Source: CAZYTO01 sp964650405 (lineage in GTDB: Bacteria > Acidobacteriota > Thermoanaerobaculia > Gp7-AA8). From it: DNA of 6,336 nucleotides. Positions 1 through 5,573 of this stretch are shown here, one piece after another. A program made the translations under genes and the position numbers. The DNA lies in contig CAZYTO010000303.1 of NCBI GenBank assembly GCA_964650405.1, positions 1-6,336 on the forward strand. Direction: 5' to 3'. Position 1 is the first letter of the stretch. The number at the start of each line of letters is the position of its first letter. The notes beneath the pieces are model-generated. The model saw only the letters and a program-made list of their open reading frames with translations. It ran no database searches and had not been told where the DNA came from.

Positions 1-84
1 TGCGCTGACTTCGGCGAAGTCCTCGTTACACCTGACGACCTGGACGGCAAACTGCGCGACAACAGCAAAGACCAAGCCGATCAC
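1..84 (-). CDS. Possible N-terminal start of an unidentified minus-strand gene (partial, doubtful)
   Basis: The minus strand is open from a GTG at 84 to the left edge of the window (28 codons). The peptide starts with a hydrophobic run, VIGLVFAVVAQFAVQVV, followed by a more polar stretch, as in a signal peptide or a single membrane anchor. There is no good ribosome binding site directly before this GTG. A strong one (GAGGAGGG, 118-125) instead serves a GTG at 113 in another frame, which ends after ten codons at a TGA overlapping this GTG. The gene may therefore be translationally coupled to that mini-ORF, or the two may be one N-terminus split by a frameshift. Too little is present to name a family, and it may not be a gene at all. 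Confidence 0.25.
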   Translation of the reverse strand, partial: MIGLVFAVVAQFAVQVVRCNEDFAEVSA

Positions 85-113
85 GGCTCTGCGCGGAGAC
101 AGTGGTGTTTCAC
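81..113 (-). other. Ten-codon mini-ORF with a strong ribosome binding site
   Basis: A GTG at 113 follows the purine-rich GAGGAGGG (minus strand, 118-125), with its AGGAGG core five bases before the GTG. That is the same spacing as at the M23 gene start at the other end of the window. The frame encodes VKHHCLRAEP and stops with a TGA at 83-81, overlapping the GTG at 84 of the next open frame. It could be a leader peptide, or the true start of the edge gene disrupted by an indel. One extra or missing base would give a basic N-terminus ending in RRA joined to the hydrophobic run. Confidence 0.25.
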
Positions 114-195
114 TCCGCCCTCCTCACCCCTATTACGCCGGCGTCACCCTGCGGTTACGATCGCCGGTGGCTGGCCGGGTTTTATGCAGATGATC

Positions 196-218
196 CCTTC
201 CGGCAGCTCGTCGGAAGG
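196..218 (-). terminator. Small hairpin 25 nt past the pilT-like stop (weak terminator candidate)
   Basis: Bases 196-202 (CCTTCCG) pair perfectly with 212-218 (CGGAAGG) around a 9-nt loop. The hairpin lies just downstream of the TAA that ends the PilT-like gene. There is no run of T after the stem on the minus strand, so it is not a textbook intrinsic terminator. It may protect the 3' end or be incidental. Confidence 0.3.
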
Positions 219-242
219 CCGCGGGGACGAGACTGGGGGCGA

Positions 243-1736
243 TTACCGCTTCGCTTGCGGTTGCGAGGCCATGAGCTTCTGGTTCAGCTCCTTGATGCGC
301 TCCTGGAGCTGGTTGATCTTGGCCTGGGCGTCGGCGCGGAGGCGCTCCATTTCCCCCTTCACCCGGCCGATCTCCTCGCCCTGCTGGGCGTAGGTGGCCT
401 TCTCCTGGGCGAGCTGCTGGGTGCGCCACTCGACGTCGTGCTTGAGGTTCTCGATCTCCTCGTCCTTGTCCGACATCCGCTGCCGCCACTGCACTTCCTG
501 CTCTTCGTACAGGCGCTTGATGTCCATCAGCTCGGTGATCTGCGAGAAGTCGGAGTAACTGGGGGCCATGTCTCCTCCCTGGCGAACGCGCTCTTCGATC
601 TGCGGGAAGAGCTTCCGGAGTTTGAGCGAAAGGTCGTCGGCGTCGCTGGAGAGCGCCATCGCATCCTGGTAGCTGATCTTCTGGTAGGCCAGCAGGGCGA
701 TGAGGGACTGGTTCATCGACTGCATGCGATAGAGGCCGACCGAGCCCTCCATCTCCTCGAGGATGTCCTTGGTCGCGCCGTCTTCGATCAGCTTGGCGAT
801 GCGCGGCGAGTTCTTGAGGATCTCCACCGCCGCCGTCAGGCGCCCTTCCACGGTCTTGACGAGCTTGAGCGAAATGATGCCGCGCAGGACCAGCGAGAGC
901 TGCGAGCGGATCTGCTTGTGCTGATCGGGCGGGAAGGCGTCGATGATGCGGTCGATCGTCTGCGCGGCGTTGTTCGTGTGCAGGGTGGAGAAGACGAGGT
1001 GGCCCGTCTCCGCGGCGGTGAGCACCGTCTGCATCGTCTCCACGTCGCGCATCTCGCCGACCATGATCACGTCGGGGTCCTGGCGCATGGAGTTCCGTAG
1101 CGCCTCCTTGAAGTTGGGCGTATCGGTCCCGACTTCGCGCTGGGAGATGGCCGCCATCTTGTCCTGGAAGAGAAACTCGATGGGGTCCTCGATGGTCACG
1201 ATGTGCAGCGGCTCGCTCCCGGCGATCTGGGAGATCATGGCCGCCAGGGTCGTGGACTTGCCCGATCCAGTCGGCCCGGTAACGAGCACGAGGCCGTCCG
1301 GCATCGCGGAGAGGTCCTCGATGGCCCGGGGCAGCTCCAGCTCGGAGAGGTCCTTGATCTGGATCGGCACCCGGCGGAAGACCGCGCCGACCGTGCCGCG
1401 CTGCATGTAGCAGTTCGCGCGGAAGCGCGCCACGCCCGGCACGCCGTAGCCGAAGTCGACCGACTGGAGCTGGTCGAACTTGTCTTTCTGAGCACGGTTG
1501 AGGAGCGGCAGGAGGAGCTTCTCCAGGTCCGCCGGCTTGAGCGGAGGAACGCCCGGAATCTGCACGAGCTTCCCGCGCACACGGATGAGGGGCGGCCGCA
1601 TGGGCTTGAGATGCAGGTCGCTGGCCTCCTGCTTGGCCATGTAGACCAGCAGGTCGTTCAGCGTGAATTGCGGAGTCGCGTCGGGCGGCGCGGCCGCCGG
1701 GCTGGGTACCGTCACGGCGTGAATTATACGGTCCAT
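243..1736 (-). CDS. PilT/PilU-family type IV pilus ATPase with C-terminal coiled-coil extension
   Basis: This is a hexameric cytoplasmic ATPase of the secretion/retraction family; PilT-type members power pilus retraction and twitching motility. Residues 25-125 are the N-terminal PAS-like domain, with KQEASDLHLKP at 35-45 and GVARFRANCY at 101-110. The RecA-like core has Walker A GPTGSGKST at 154-162, the Asp box IVTIEDPIEF at 179-188, Walker B DPDVIMVGEMRD at 220-231 and the His box GHLVFSTLHTNNA at 245-257. The PilT signature AIRNLIRE is degenerate (SPRIAKLIEDG, 310-320). Classical PilT is about 345 residues; this protein has 497. The extra part, about 405-490, is charged and heptad-rich, a predicted coiled coil. 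Exact paralogue (PilT, PilU or a lineage-specific form) is not settled, so no symbol is given. The ATG at 1736 has no ribosome binding site. A GTG at 1715 (residue 8) sits 7 nt after a perfect TATAAT and may be the real, leaderless start. A response regulator gene lies 121 nt upstream. Confidence 0.93.
   Translation of the reverse strand: MDRIIHAVTVPSPAAAPPDATPQFTLNDLLVYMAKQEASDLHLKPMRPPLIRVRGKLVQIPGVPPLKPADLEKLLLPLLNRAQKDKFDQLQSVDFGYGVPGVARFRANCYMQRGTVGAVFRRVPIQIKDLSELELPRAIEDLSAMPDGLVLVTGPTGSGKSTTLAAMISQIAGSEPLHIVTIEDPIEFLFQDKMAAISQREVGTDTPNFKEALRNSMRQDPDVIMVGEMRDVETMQTVLTAAETGHLVFSTLHTNNAAQTIDRIIDAFPPDQHKQIRSQLSLVLRGIISLKLVKTVEGRLTAAVEILKNSPRIAKLIEDGATKDILEEMEGSVGLYRMQSMNQSLIALLAYQKISYQDAMALSSDADDLSLKLRKLFPQIEERVRQGGDMAPSYSDFSQITELMDIKRLYEEQEVQWRQRMSDKDEEIENLKHDVEWRTQQLAQEKATYAQQGEEIGRVKGEMERLRADAQAKINQLQERIKELNQKLMASQPQAKR
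1723..1728 (-). promoter_or_regulatory. TATAAT -10 element for a possible leaderless pilT-like mRNA
   Basis: The minus strand reads TATAAT exactly, followed by seven bases and then an in-frame GTG at 1715. A transcript starting about seven bases after a -10 box would begin at that GTG, the arrangement of leaderless bacterial mRNAs. No convincing -35 hexamer is seen at the usual distance, and the element lies inside the first codons if the upstream ATG at 1736 is used. An internal promoter would let pilT be expressed apart from the genes upstream. Confidence 0.45.
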
Positions 1737-1857
1737 CTAAGGCTGGCAGCCCGGTAAGCGGCGGCGGAGCCGGCCGGAACCTGCCGCCCTCACTCGACGC
1801 GGCGGCTGGAAGCCGCTGGGCCAGCCGCATAGAAGGCGGCACTTCGGCTCGCGGCGG
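1737..1857. other. GC-rich, hairpin-rich spacer between response regulator and pilT-like gene
   Basis: This 121-nt spacer is dominated by GC-rich self-complementary words. The clearest is GCGGCTGG at 1802-1809 pairing perfectly with CCAGCCGC at 1821-1828 around an 11-nt loop. Part of that loop offers a competing short stem with the left arm (GCGGCT with AGCCGC, 1802-1816). A second GGCGGC/GCCGCC pairing is possible nearer pilT. No T-run follows on the minus strand, so it is not a classic terminator. It may tune read-through into the ATPase gene. Confidence 0.4.
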
Positions 1858-2232
1858 TCACCGCCGCATGACGCTGTCGAGAATCATGAGAAACGCTTCC
1901 TGCTGCCGGGCCTCGGTCTTCTGGATGACTGCGATGGTCTCGCCGATGCGGAAGCGCTCGTGGAGCTCGTCCGCCGAATGCGACGAGGTGATGATGATGC
2001 GCTTGGCCGCCAATCCCTTCTGCCGGGCGTATTCGACGAACTTCTTGCCGTCCATGCCCGGCATCTCCAGGTCGACGATGAGGAGGTCGATGTTCGCGTC
2101 GATCTTCGGCAGCGCCTCGTACGGATGGCTGTAGGTCTCAACGGCGGCCATCCCGGGGTAGGCCTCGTTGATGAAGTTCGACCAGAGGTCGCAATAGGCC
2201 GGTGAGTCGTCGACGATGACGATGCGCTTCAT
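1858..2232 (-). CDS. Single-domain CheY-like response regulator
   Basis: The 124-residue protein is one receiver domain with no output domain. It has the acidic pair D8-D9 (IVIVDDSP), the phosphoacceptor D54 within DLEMPGMDG (54-62), the conserved T/S switch position in IITSSH (about 82) and the lysine K105. The usual proline after that lysine is replaced by threonine (QKTE instead of KP). Such proteins act by phosphorylation-dependent binding to partners, as CheY, PilG/PilH or DivK do. Its ATG overlaps the stop of the dihydroorotase fragment upstream as ATGA, implying translational coupling. A GGTGAAG about 13 nt upstream may be a ribosome binding site. The PilT-like ATPase lies downstream on the same strand, so a role in controlling pili or twitching is plausible but inferred. 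No histidine kinase is present in the window. Confidence 0.9.
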   Translation of the reverse strand: MKRIVIVDDSPAYCDLWSNFINEAYPGMAAVETYSHPYEALPKIDANIDLLIVDLEMPGMDGKKFVEYARQKGLAAKRIIITSSHSADELHERFRIGETIAVIQKTEARQQEAFLMILDSVMRR

Positions 2233-2446
2233 GTTCGCGAGTACTTCACCACGCCGCCCACGATGGTGGTCACCGCGCGTCCGCGCAGCGTTTGGCCGAT
2301 GAACGGCGAGTTGGAGGCCTTCGAATAGAACGGCGGCCTGACCTCGTACGGCGTCTGCAGGTCGAACAGCGCGACGTCGCCAGGCGCGCCGGCGGCGAGG
2401 GTCCCGCCGGGAAGGCGAAACGTTCGCGCCGGACTGCAGCTCATCA
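2229..2446 (-). CDS. pyrC: C-terminal 72 codons of a dihydroorotase (5' part lost at the assembly gap)
   Basis: The frame enters from the N gap and encodes MSCSPARTFRLPGGTLAAG through to ATTIVGGVVKYSRT and a TGA. This is the C-terminal strand-rich part of a class I dihydroorotase, including the LPGGTLAAGAPGDV element and a final RGRAVTTIVGG strand. It is not simply the missing end of the pyrC fragment on the other side of the gap: about the first 47 residues here repeat, with different sequence, residues already encoded there. The fragment therefore comes from a second pyrC copy or from a related genome joined at the gap. Its stop overlaps the response-regulator ATG. No metal ligands are in this part, so activity cannot be judged. 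Confidence 0.8.
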
Positions 2447-2456
2447 NNNNNNNNNN
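2447..2456. other. Assembly gap (10 N)
   Basis: Ten consecutive N separate two contigs. Both flanks encode the same segment of dihydroorotase on the minus strand, in frames that do not agree across ten bases. The flanks are homologous but clearly different, with many synonymous and amino-acid differences, so the true distance is unknown and the join may be wrong. Any open frame running across the N is an artefact. Confidence 0.98.
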
Positions 2457-3661
2457 AAAGGTGGGTTCACCGACATGGACCGGAAGGCTTTTGGCACGTC
2501 GCAGTTCGCCTCCGGGTCGAGGAGCGTCACGTCGCCGGGCGCTCCGGCGGCCAGGGTTCCGCCCGGGAGGCTGAAGACGCGCGCCGGTCCGCACGACAGC
2601 AGGTCGATGAGCCGGGCCAGGCCGATGACGCGCGCGGCCACCAGCTTCGTGTAGCTGACGCCGAAGGCCGTCTCCAGGCCGATGACGCCGAACGGCGCCA
2701 GGTCGAACTCGACGTTCTTCTCGTCGAAGTGATGCGGCGCATGGTCGGTGGCGATGGCGTCAACCGTGCCGTCGGCGATGGCGGCAATCACGGCGTCGCG
2801 ATGTTCGGCCGACCGCAGCGGCGGATTCATCTTCAGACTCGTGGAGAACGACTGCACCGTCTCATCGGTCAGGGCGATGTGGTGCGGGGTGACCTCGCAG
2901 GTCACCCGCACGCCGTTGGCGCGCGCGGCCCGGACGGCATCGATGGCCCCAGCCGTCGACAGGTGGGCGATGTGGAGCTGCGCATTCGTCATGCGAGCCA
3001 GGATCACGTCGCGCGCCACGAGCGTCTCTTCCGACGCGGCGGGAATGCCGCCCATCCCCAGCAGCGTGGAGAAGTAGCCTTCGTGCATCACGCCGCCGTC
3101 GGAGAGGTCCGGATCCTCTTCGTGCGCCACCACCGGGATGCCCAGCATCGAGCAGTACTCCAGGGCCCGGCGCATGAGCTGGGCGTTGAAGACCGGCTTG
3201 CCGTCGTCGCTCACGGCCACGCATCCCGCGGCCCGGAGGTCGGCCAGCTCGGCCAGGGCCTCGCCCTTCAGGCCCTTGCTCACCGCGCCGATGGGATAGA
3301 CGCGGCACGCGCCGTTGCGCGCCGCCTCGGCGATGATCATCTCCGTCACGGCGCGCTCGTCGTTCGGCGGAACCGTATTGGCCATCGCACAGACGGCCGT
3401 GAAGCCGCCGGCCACGGCCGAGAGCGTTCCCGTGCGGATCGTCTCCTTGTGCTCCTGTCCCGGCTCGCGCAGGTGTGTGTGCAAATCGATGAATCCGGGA
3501 GCGACGACCAGACCGCCGGCGTCGAGCACTTCCACGCCGGCGCCCGCCTTGATCCTGCGGTCGGCGCGCGTCACGAGCCCGTCTTCGACGAGGACATCGA
3601 GCTTCGCGTCGAGCTCCTGAGAGGGGTCGATGACCCGGCCGTTGGTGATGAGGATGTTCAT
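2457..3661 (-). CDS. pyrC: Dihydroorotase, class I (3' end missing at the assembly gap)
   Basis: The enzyme interconverts N-carbamoyl-L-aspartate and L-dihydroorotate, step 3 of pyrimidine synthesis, in the cytoplasm. About 401 codons are present of the roughly 425 usual for class I enzymes. The amidohydrolase signature FIDLHTHLREPG is at 58-68 with metal ligands H61 and H63. Further ligands are D153 (SDDGKP), H180 (VVAHEED), H233 (IAHLST) and the catalytic D306 (IATDHAPH). KMNPPLR at 277-283 is the substrate-binding stretch. All key residues are present, so the enzyme looks intact up to the gap. The ATG at 3661 is preferred over one at 3667 because AGGG sits 9 nt before it, and because homologues begin with a similar short strand (MNILITNGRVIDP). 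It follows pyrB in the same direction, with a 27-bp inverted repeat in between. Confidence 0.95.
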
Positions 3662-3674
3662 GGTCATGCACCCT

Positions 3675-3758
3675 GTAGGGCACGACTGCGTCGTGCCGAA
3701 TTCTCGTGGTGGCGGGGTGAGCACGACCAGGATTCGGCACGACGCAGTCGTGCCCTAC
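3675..3758. repeat. Perfect 27-bp inverted repeat built of two palindromic units (REP/BIME-like)
   Basis: Bases 3675-3701 are the exact reverse complement of 3732-3758, separated by 30 nt. Each arm is itself a palindrome: GGCACGAC-TGC-GTCGTGCC at 3679-3697 and GGCACGAC-GCA-GTCGTGCC at 3736-3754. Each arm can therefore fold alone, or both can fold together into a 27-bp stem. Paired inverted palindromes in an intergenic space resemble REP/BIME elements. The right arm includes the TAG stop of pyrB (3757-3755), and the left arm ends 13 nt before the pyrC ATG. In the transcript it could act as a processing site, an mRNA stabiliser or an attenuator between the two genes. No T-tract follows on the minus strand. 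Confidence 0.9.
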
Positions 3759-4699
3759 GCCTCCTCATGCGCTCCTCCCAGCAGGTATAGAACCGCCATG
3801 CGCACCGCCACACCGTTCGTCACCTGCTCGAGGATGACGGAACGCCGGGGATCGTCGGCGACGTCGGACGCGATCTCCACGCCGCGGTTCATCGGTCCGG
3901 GGTGCATGACGATGGCGTCCTTCCCGGCCCGGCGCAGGCGCTCGGGAGTGAGACCGAAGGTGTTGTAGTACTCGCGCAGCGACGGGAAGGCCAGCTTGCC
4001 GCCGCGCTCGAGCTGGATGCGCAGCATCATGATGACGTCGGCGCCGTCGATGGCCTCGTCCAGAGAGTGCACGACCCGCACACCCATCTTCGCCACTTCG
4101 ACGGGCATGAGAGAGGGAGGCGCGGCCAGCGTGACGTTCGCCCGCATCCTGGTCAGCAGGTGAATGTTCGACCGCACCACCCGCGAGTGGGCGATGTCGC
4201 CGATGATCGAGACGTTCACCCCGGCCAGACGGCCGAGGCGCTCGCGGATGGTGAATGCGTCCAGGAGCGCCTGGGTCGGATGCTCGTGGGCGCCGTCGCC
4301 GGCGTTGATGATGGAGACGTTCGGCAGCCGGTCGGCCAGCATCTTCGGCGCGCCGGGATGCTTGTGGCGGATGACGATCATGTCGGGGTGCATCGCCACG
4401 AGGTTCTCGGCCGTGTCGATGAGGGTCTCCCCTTTCTCGACCGACGATCCGGAGGCGGCGAAGTTGAGCGTGTCCGCGGACAGCCGCTTTTCGGCGATCT
4501 CGAACGACACGCGCGTGCGCGTCGACGCCTCCATGAAGAGGTTGATGACGAGCTGGCCGCGCAGGGCCGGGACCTTCTTCACCGGCCGCTCGCTCACTTC
4601 CTTGAAGCCCTCGGCCGTGTCGAGAATCAAGGAGATCTCGTCCGGGGAAAGCGGTTCGATACCGAGGAGGTCTTTGCTGCGGAGGGCTTGCGTACGCAT
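3755..4699 (-). CDS. pyrB: Aspartate carbamoyltransferase catalytic subunit
   Basis: It joins carbamoyl phosphate and L-aspartate to form N-carbamoyl-L-aspartate, the committed step of pyrimidine synthesis. The 314-residue length is typical. The carbamoyl-phosphate loop FMEASTRTRVSFE is at 55-67 with STRTR at 59-63. The mobile loop SVEKGETL with catalytic K89 is at 86-93. HPTQ is at 140-143, HSRVVRSN at 171-178 and HPGPMNRGVEI at 266-276. The ATG at 4699 is chosen because homologues begin near LLGIEPLS. An upstream in-frame GTG at 4744 would add 15 residues encoded by repeat sequence. No ribosome binding site precedes the ATG, only the repeat-rich spacer after pyrR. The TAG stop lies inside the inverted repeat. 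No regulatory subunit gene (pyrI) is present in the window. Confidence 0.97.
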   Translation of the reverse strand: MRTQALRSKDLLGIEPLSPDEISLILDTAEGFKEVSERPVKKVPALRGQLVINLFMEASTRTRVSFEIAEKRLSADTLNFAASGSSVEKGETLIDTAENLVAMHPDMIVIRHKHPGAPKMLADRLPNVSIINAGDGAHEHPTQALLDAFTIRERLGRLAGVNVSIIGDIAHSRVVRSNIHLLTRMRANVTLAAPPSLMPVEVAKMGVRVVHSLDEAIDGADVIMMLRIQLERGGKLAFPSLREYYNTFGLTPERLRRAGKDAIVMHPGPMNRGVEIASDVADDPRRSVILEQVTNGVAVRMAVLYLLGGAHEEA

Positions 4700-4765
4700 C
4701 GTCAGTGGTTCGTGGCAGTGGTTCGTGGACCCGCTTCTAACCACCGACCACTGACCACTCGCGGC
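4700..4765. repeat. Repeat-rich pyrR-pyrB spacer with two competing hairpins
   Basis: A 13-bp word, CAGTGGTTCGTGG, occurs twice in tandem (4703-4715 and 4716-4728). A heptamer series (TAACCAC, CGACCAC, TGACCAC) lies at 4738-4758 in the complementary sense. Bases 4701-4715 pair with 4741-4755 at 13 of 15 positions, and the second copy 4716-4728 pairs with 4741-4753 at 11 of 13. The same right arm can thus pair with either copy but not both. The spacer holds no purine-rich ribosome binding site for pyrB. It could be an attenuator or translational control element, or simply degenerate intergenic repeat. Confidence 0.7.
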
Positions 4766-5302
4766 CTACTTCTCCATGATCAGTACTTCGTCGTCCCCGT
4801 CCGTCTCGGCCAGCTTGACCTTGATGACCTCGTTCGCGTCGGTGGGAACGGTCTTCCCGATGACGTCGGCGTGGATGGGAAGCTCGCGGTGGCCGCGGTC
4901 GACCAGGACGGCGAGCTGCACCGCCTTCGGACGGCCGAAGTCGATGAGCGCGTCCAGCGCCGCGCGCACCGTACGTCCCGTGTAGAGCACGTCGTCCACG
5001 AGCACCACGATCTTGTCGTCGATCGGCTCCGGAAGCTTGGTCGGCTTCACCAGCGGCTGCGGGGCGATAGTGGTGAGGTCGTCGCGGTAGAGCGTGATGT
5101 CGAGAATCCCGAAGGGCACGGGATGCCCCTCCATCTTCTCGATCTCCTTGGCCATCCGCTCGCCGATGGGCACGCCGCGGCTGCGAATCCCGACGATGAT
5201 GAGGTCTTCAATCCCGCGATTGCGCTCGACGACTTCGATGGCCATCCGCCGGATGGCTCGATTCATTCGCGCGGCATCGAGCAGCCGCTTTTTGACGTTC
5301 AT
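4766..5302 (-). CDS. pyrR: PyrR bifunctional pyrimidine regulator / uracil phosphoribosyltransferase
   Basis: PyrR binds UMP and, in many bacteria, represses pyr genes by binding their mRNA; it also has uracil phosphoribosyltransferase activity. The 178 residues match the family length (about 180). Diagnostic segments are RRMAIEVVERNRG (18-30), VGIRSRGVPIG (37-47), DITLYRDDL (68-76), the PRPP-binding loop VVLVDDVLYTGRT (99-111) and QLAVLVDRGHRELPI (129-143). All are very close to Bacillus-type PyrR. It is the first gene of the cluster, with pyrB 66 nt downstream. The ATG at 5302 has no ribosome binding site, but TATTCT lies ten bases upstream, so the mRNA may have almost no leader. I found no copy of the conserved Bacillus PyrR-binding loop upstream, so the mode of control is open: translational repression, or enzyme activity only. 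Confidence 0.97.
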   Translation of the reverse strand: MNVKKRLLDAARMNRAIRRMAIEVVERNRGIEDLIIVGIRSRGVPIGERMAKEIEKMEGHPVPFGILDITLYRDDLTTIAPQPLVKPTKLPEPIDDKIVVLVDDVLYTGRTVRAALDALIDFGRPKAVQLAVLVDRGHRELPIHADVIGKTVPTDANEVIKVKLAETDGDDEVLIMEK

Positions 5303-5312
5303 GCGGGCGCGG

Positions 5313-5318
5313 AGAATA
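5313..5318 (-). promoter_or_regulatory. Possible -10 element of pyrR (TATTCT)
   Basis: The minus strand has TATTCT ending ten bases before the pyrR ATG. A CCGACC about 18 nt further upstream keeps only the GAC core of a -35 box. Transcription from here would start within a few bases of the ATG, giving a very short or absent leader. This agrees with the lack of a ribosome binding site. Confidence 0.35.
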
Positions 5319-5411
5319 GCACAGGACGGAGTGCCCGGTCGGAGTGGGCAGTCGTGCGGGCCGCGCTGGGTACCGGGTACTAGGAACCGGGTATCCGGTG
5401 TCGGAAATCAG

Positions 5412-5449
5412 GGATCGGAGTGCCAGTGTCGAGGATCGGAATGCCGATC
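5412..5449. repeat. Two 13-bp direct repeats with a 16-nt perfect palindrome
   Basis: GGATCGGAGTGCC (5412-5424) recurs 21 nt later as GGATCGGAATGCC (5433-5445), one mismatch. The second copy runs into a perfect palindrome, GATCGG-AATG-CCGATC (5434-5449). Together with related words at 5327 and 5339, this looks like degenerate intergenic repeat. It could be an operator for pyrR, but nothing shows that directly. Confidence 0.5.
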
Positions 5450-5573
5450 GTGAGCTGGGTCACTATTCTTCGGACCACGGGTCACGGAGCGATCCATTTG
5501 TTATTTGTGCCAAGTGACGAGAACGCGCGGAGAACGCGGCCGAATATGTTGTAGCGACATAAAACTGGCGCAC

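Noticed and set aside
102..1100. A 332-codon plus-strand frame antisense to the PilT-like gene
   Set aside because: Its leucine-, arginine- and histidine-rich composition is that of reverse-complement coding, and it shows no recognisable motif.
133..1842. A 569-codon minus-strand frame overlapping the PilT-like gene in another frame
   Set aside because: It is arginine-, proline- and glycine-rich with no domain, and it coincides with a clear PilT-family frame. It is a shadow of high-GC coding.
2229..2594. A minus-strand frame running through the N gap
   Set aside because: It joins out-of-frame pyrC sequence to the true C-terminal fragment through the N run, so it is an artefact of the gap.
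3675..3758. Intrinsic terminator after pyrB
   Set aside because: The stem is long and perfect, but no T-tract follows on the minus strand and pyrC starts 13 nt later, so a plain terminator is unlikely.
4697..4744. An upstream GTG at 4744 as the pyrB start
   Set aside because: It would add 15 residues encoded by the repeat spacer, which do not resemble pyrB N-termini. The ATG at 4699 matches the family.
4700..4765. CRISPR array or tandem-repeat locus
   Set aside because: Only two 13-bp copies and a few heptamers are present, with no unique spacers and no cas genes.
3902..5383. A 493-codon plus-strand frame antisense to pyrB and pyrR
   Set aside because: It runs across two well-identified genes on the other strand and has antisense-type composition with no domain.
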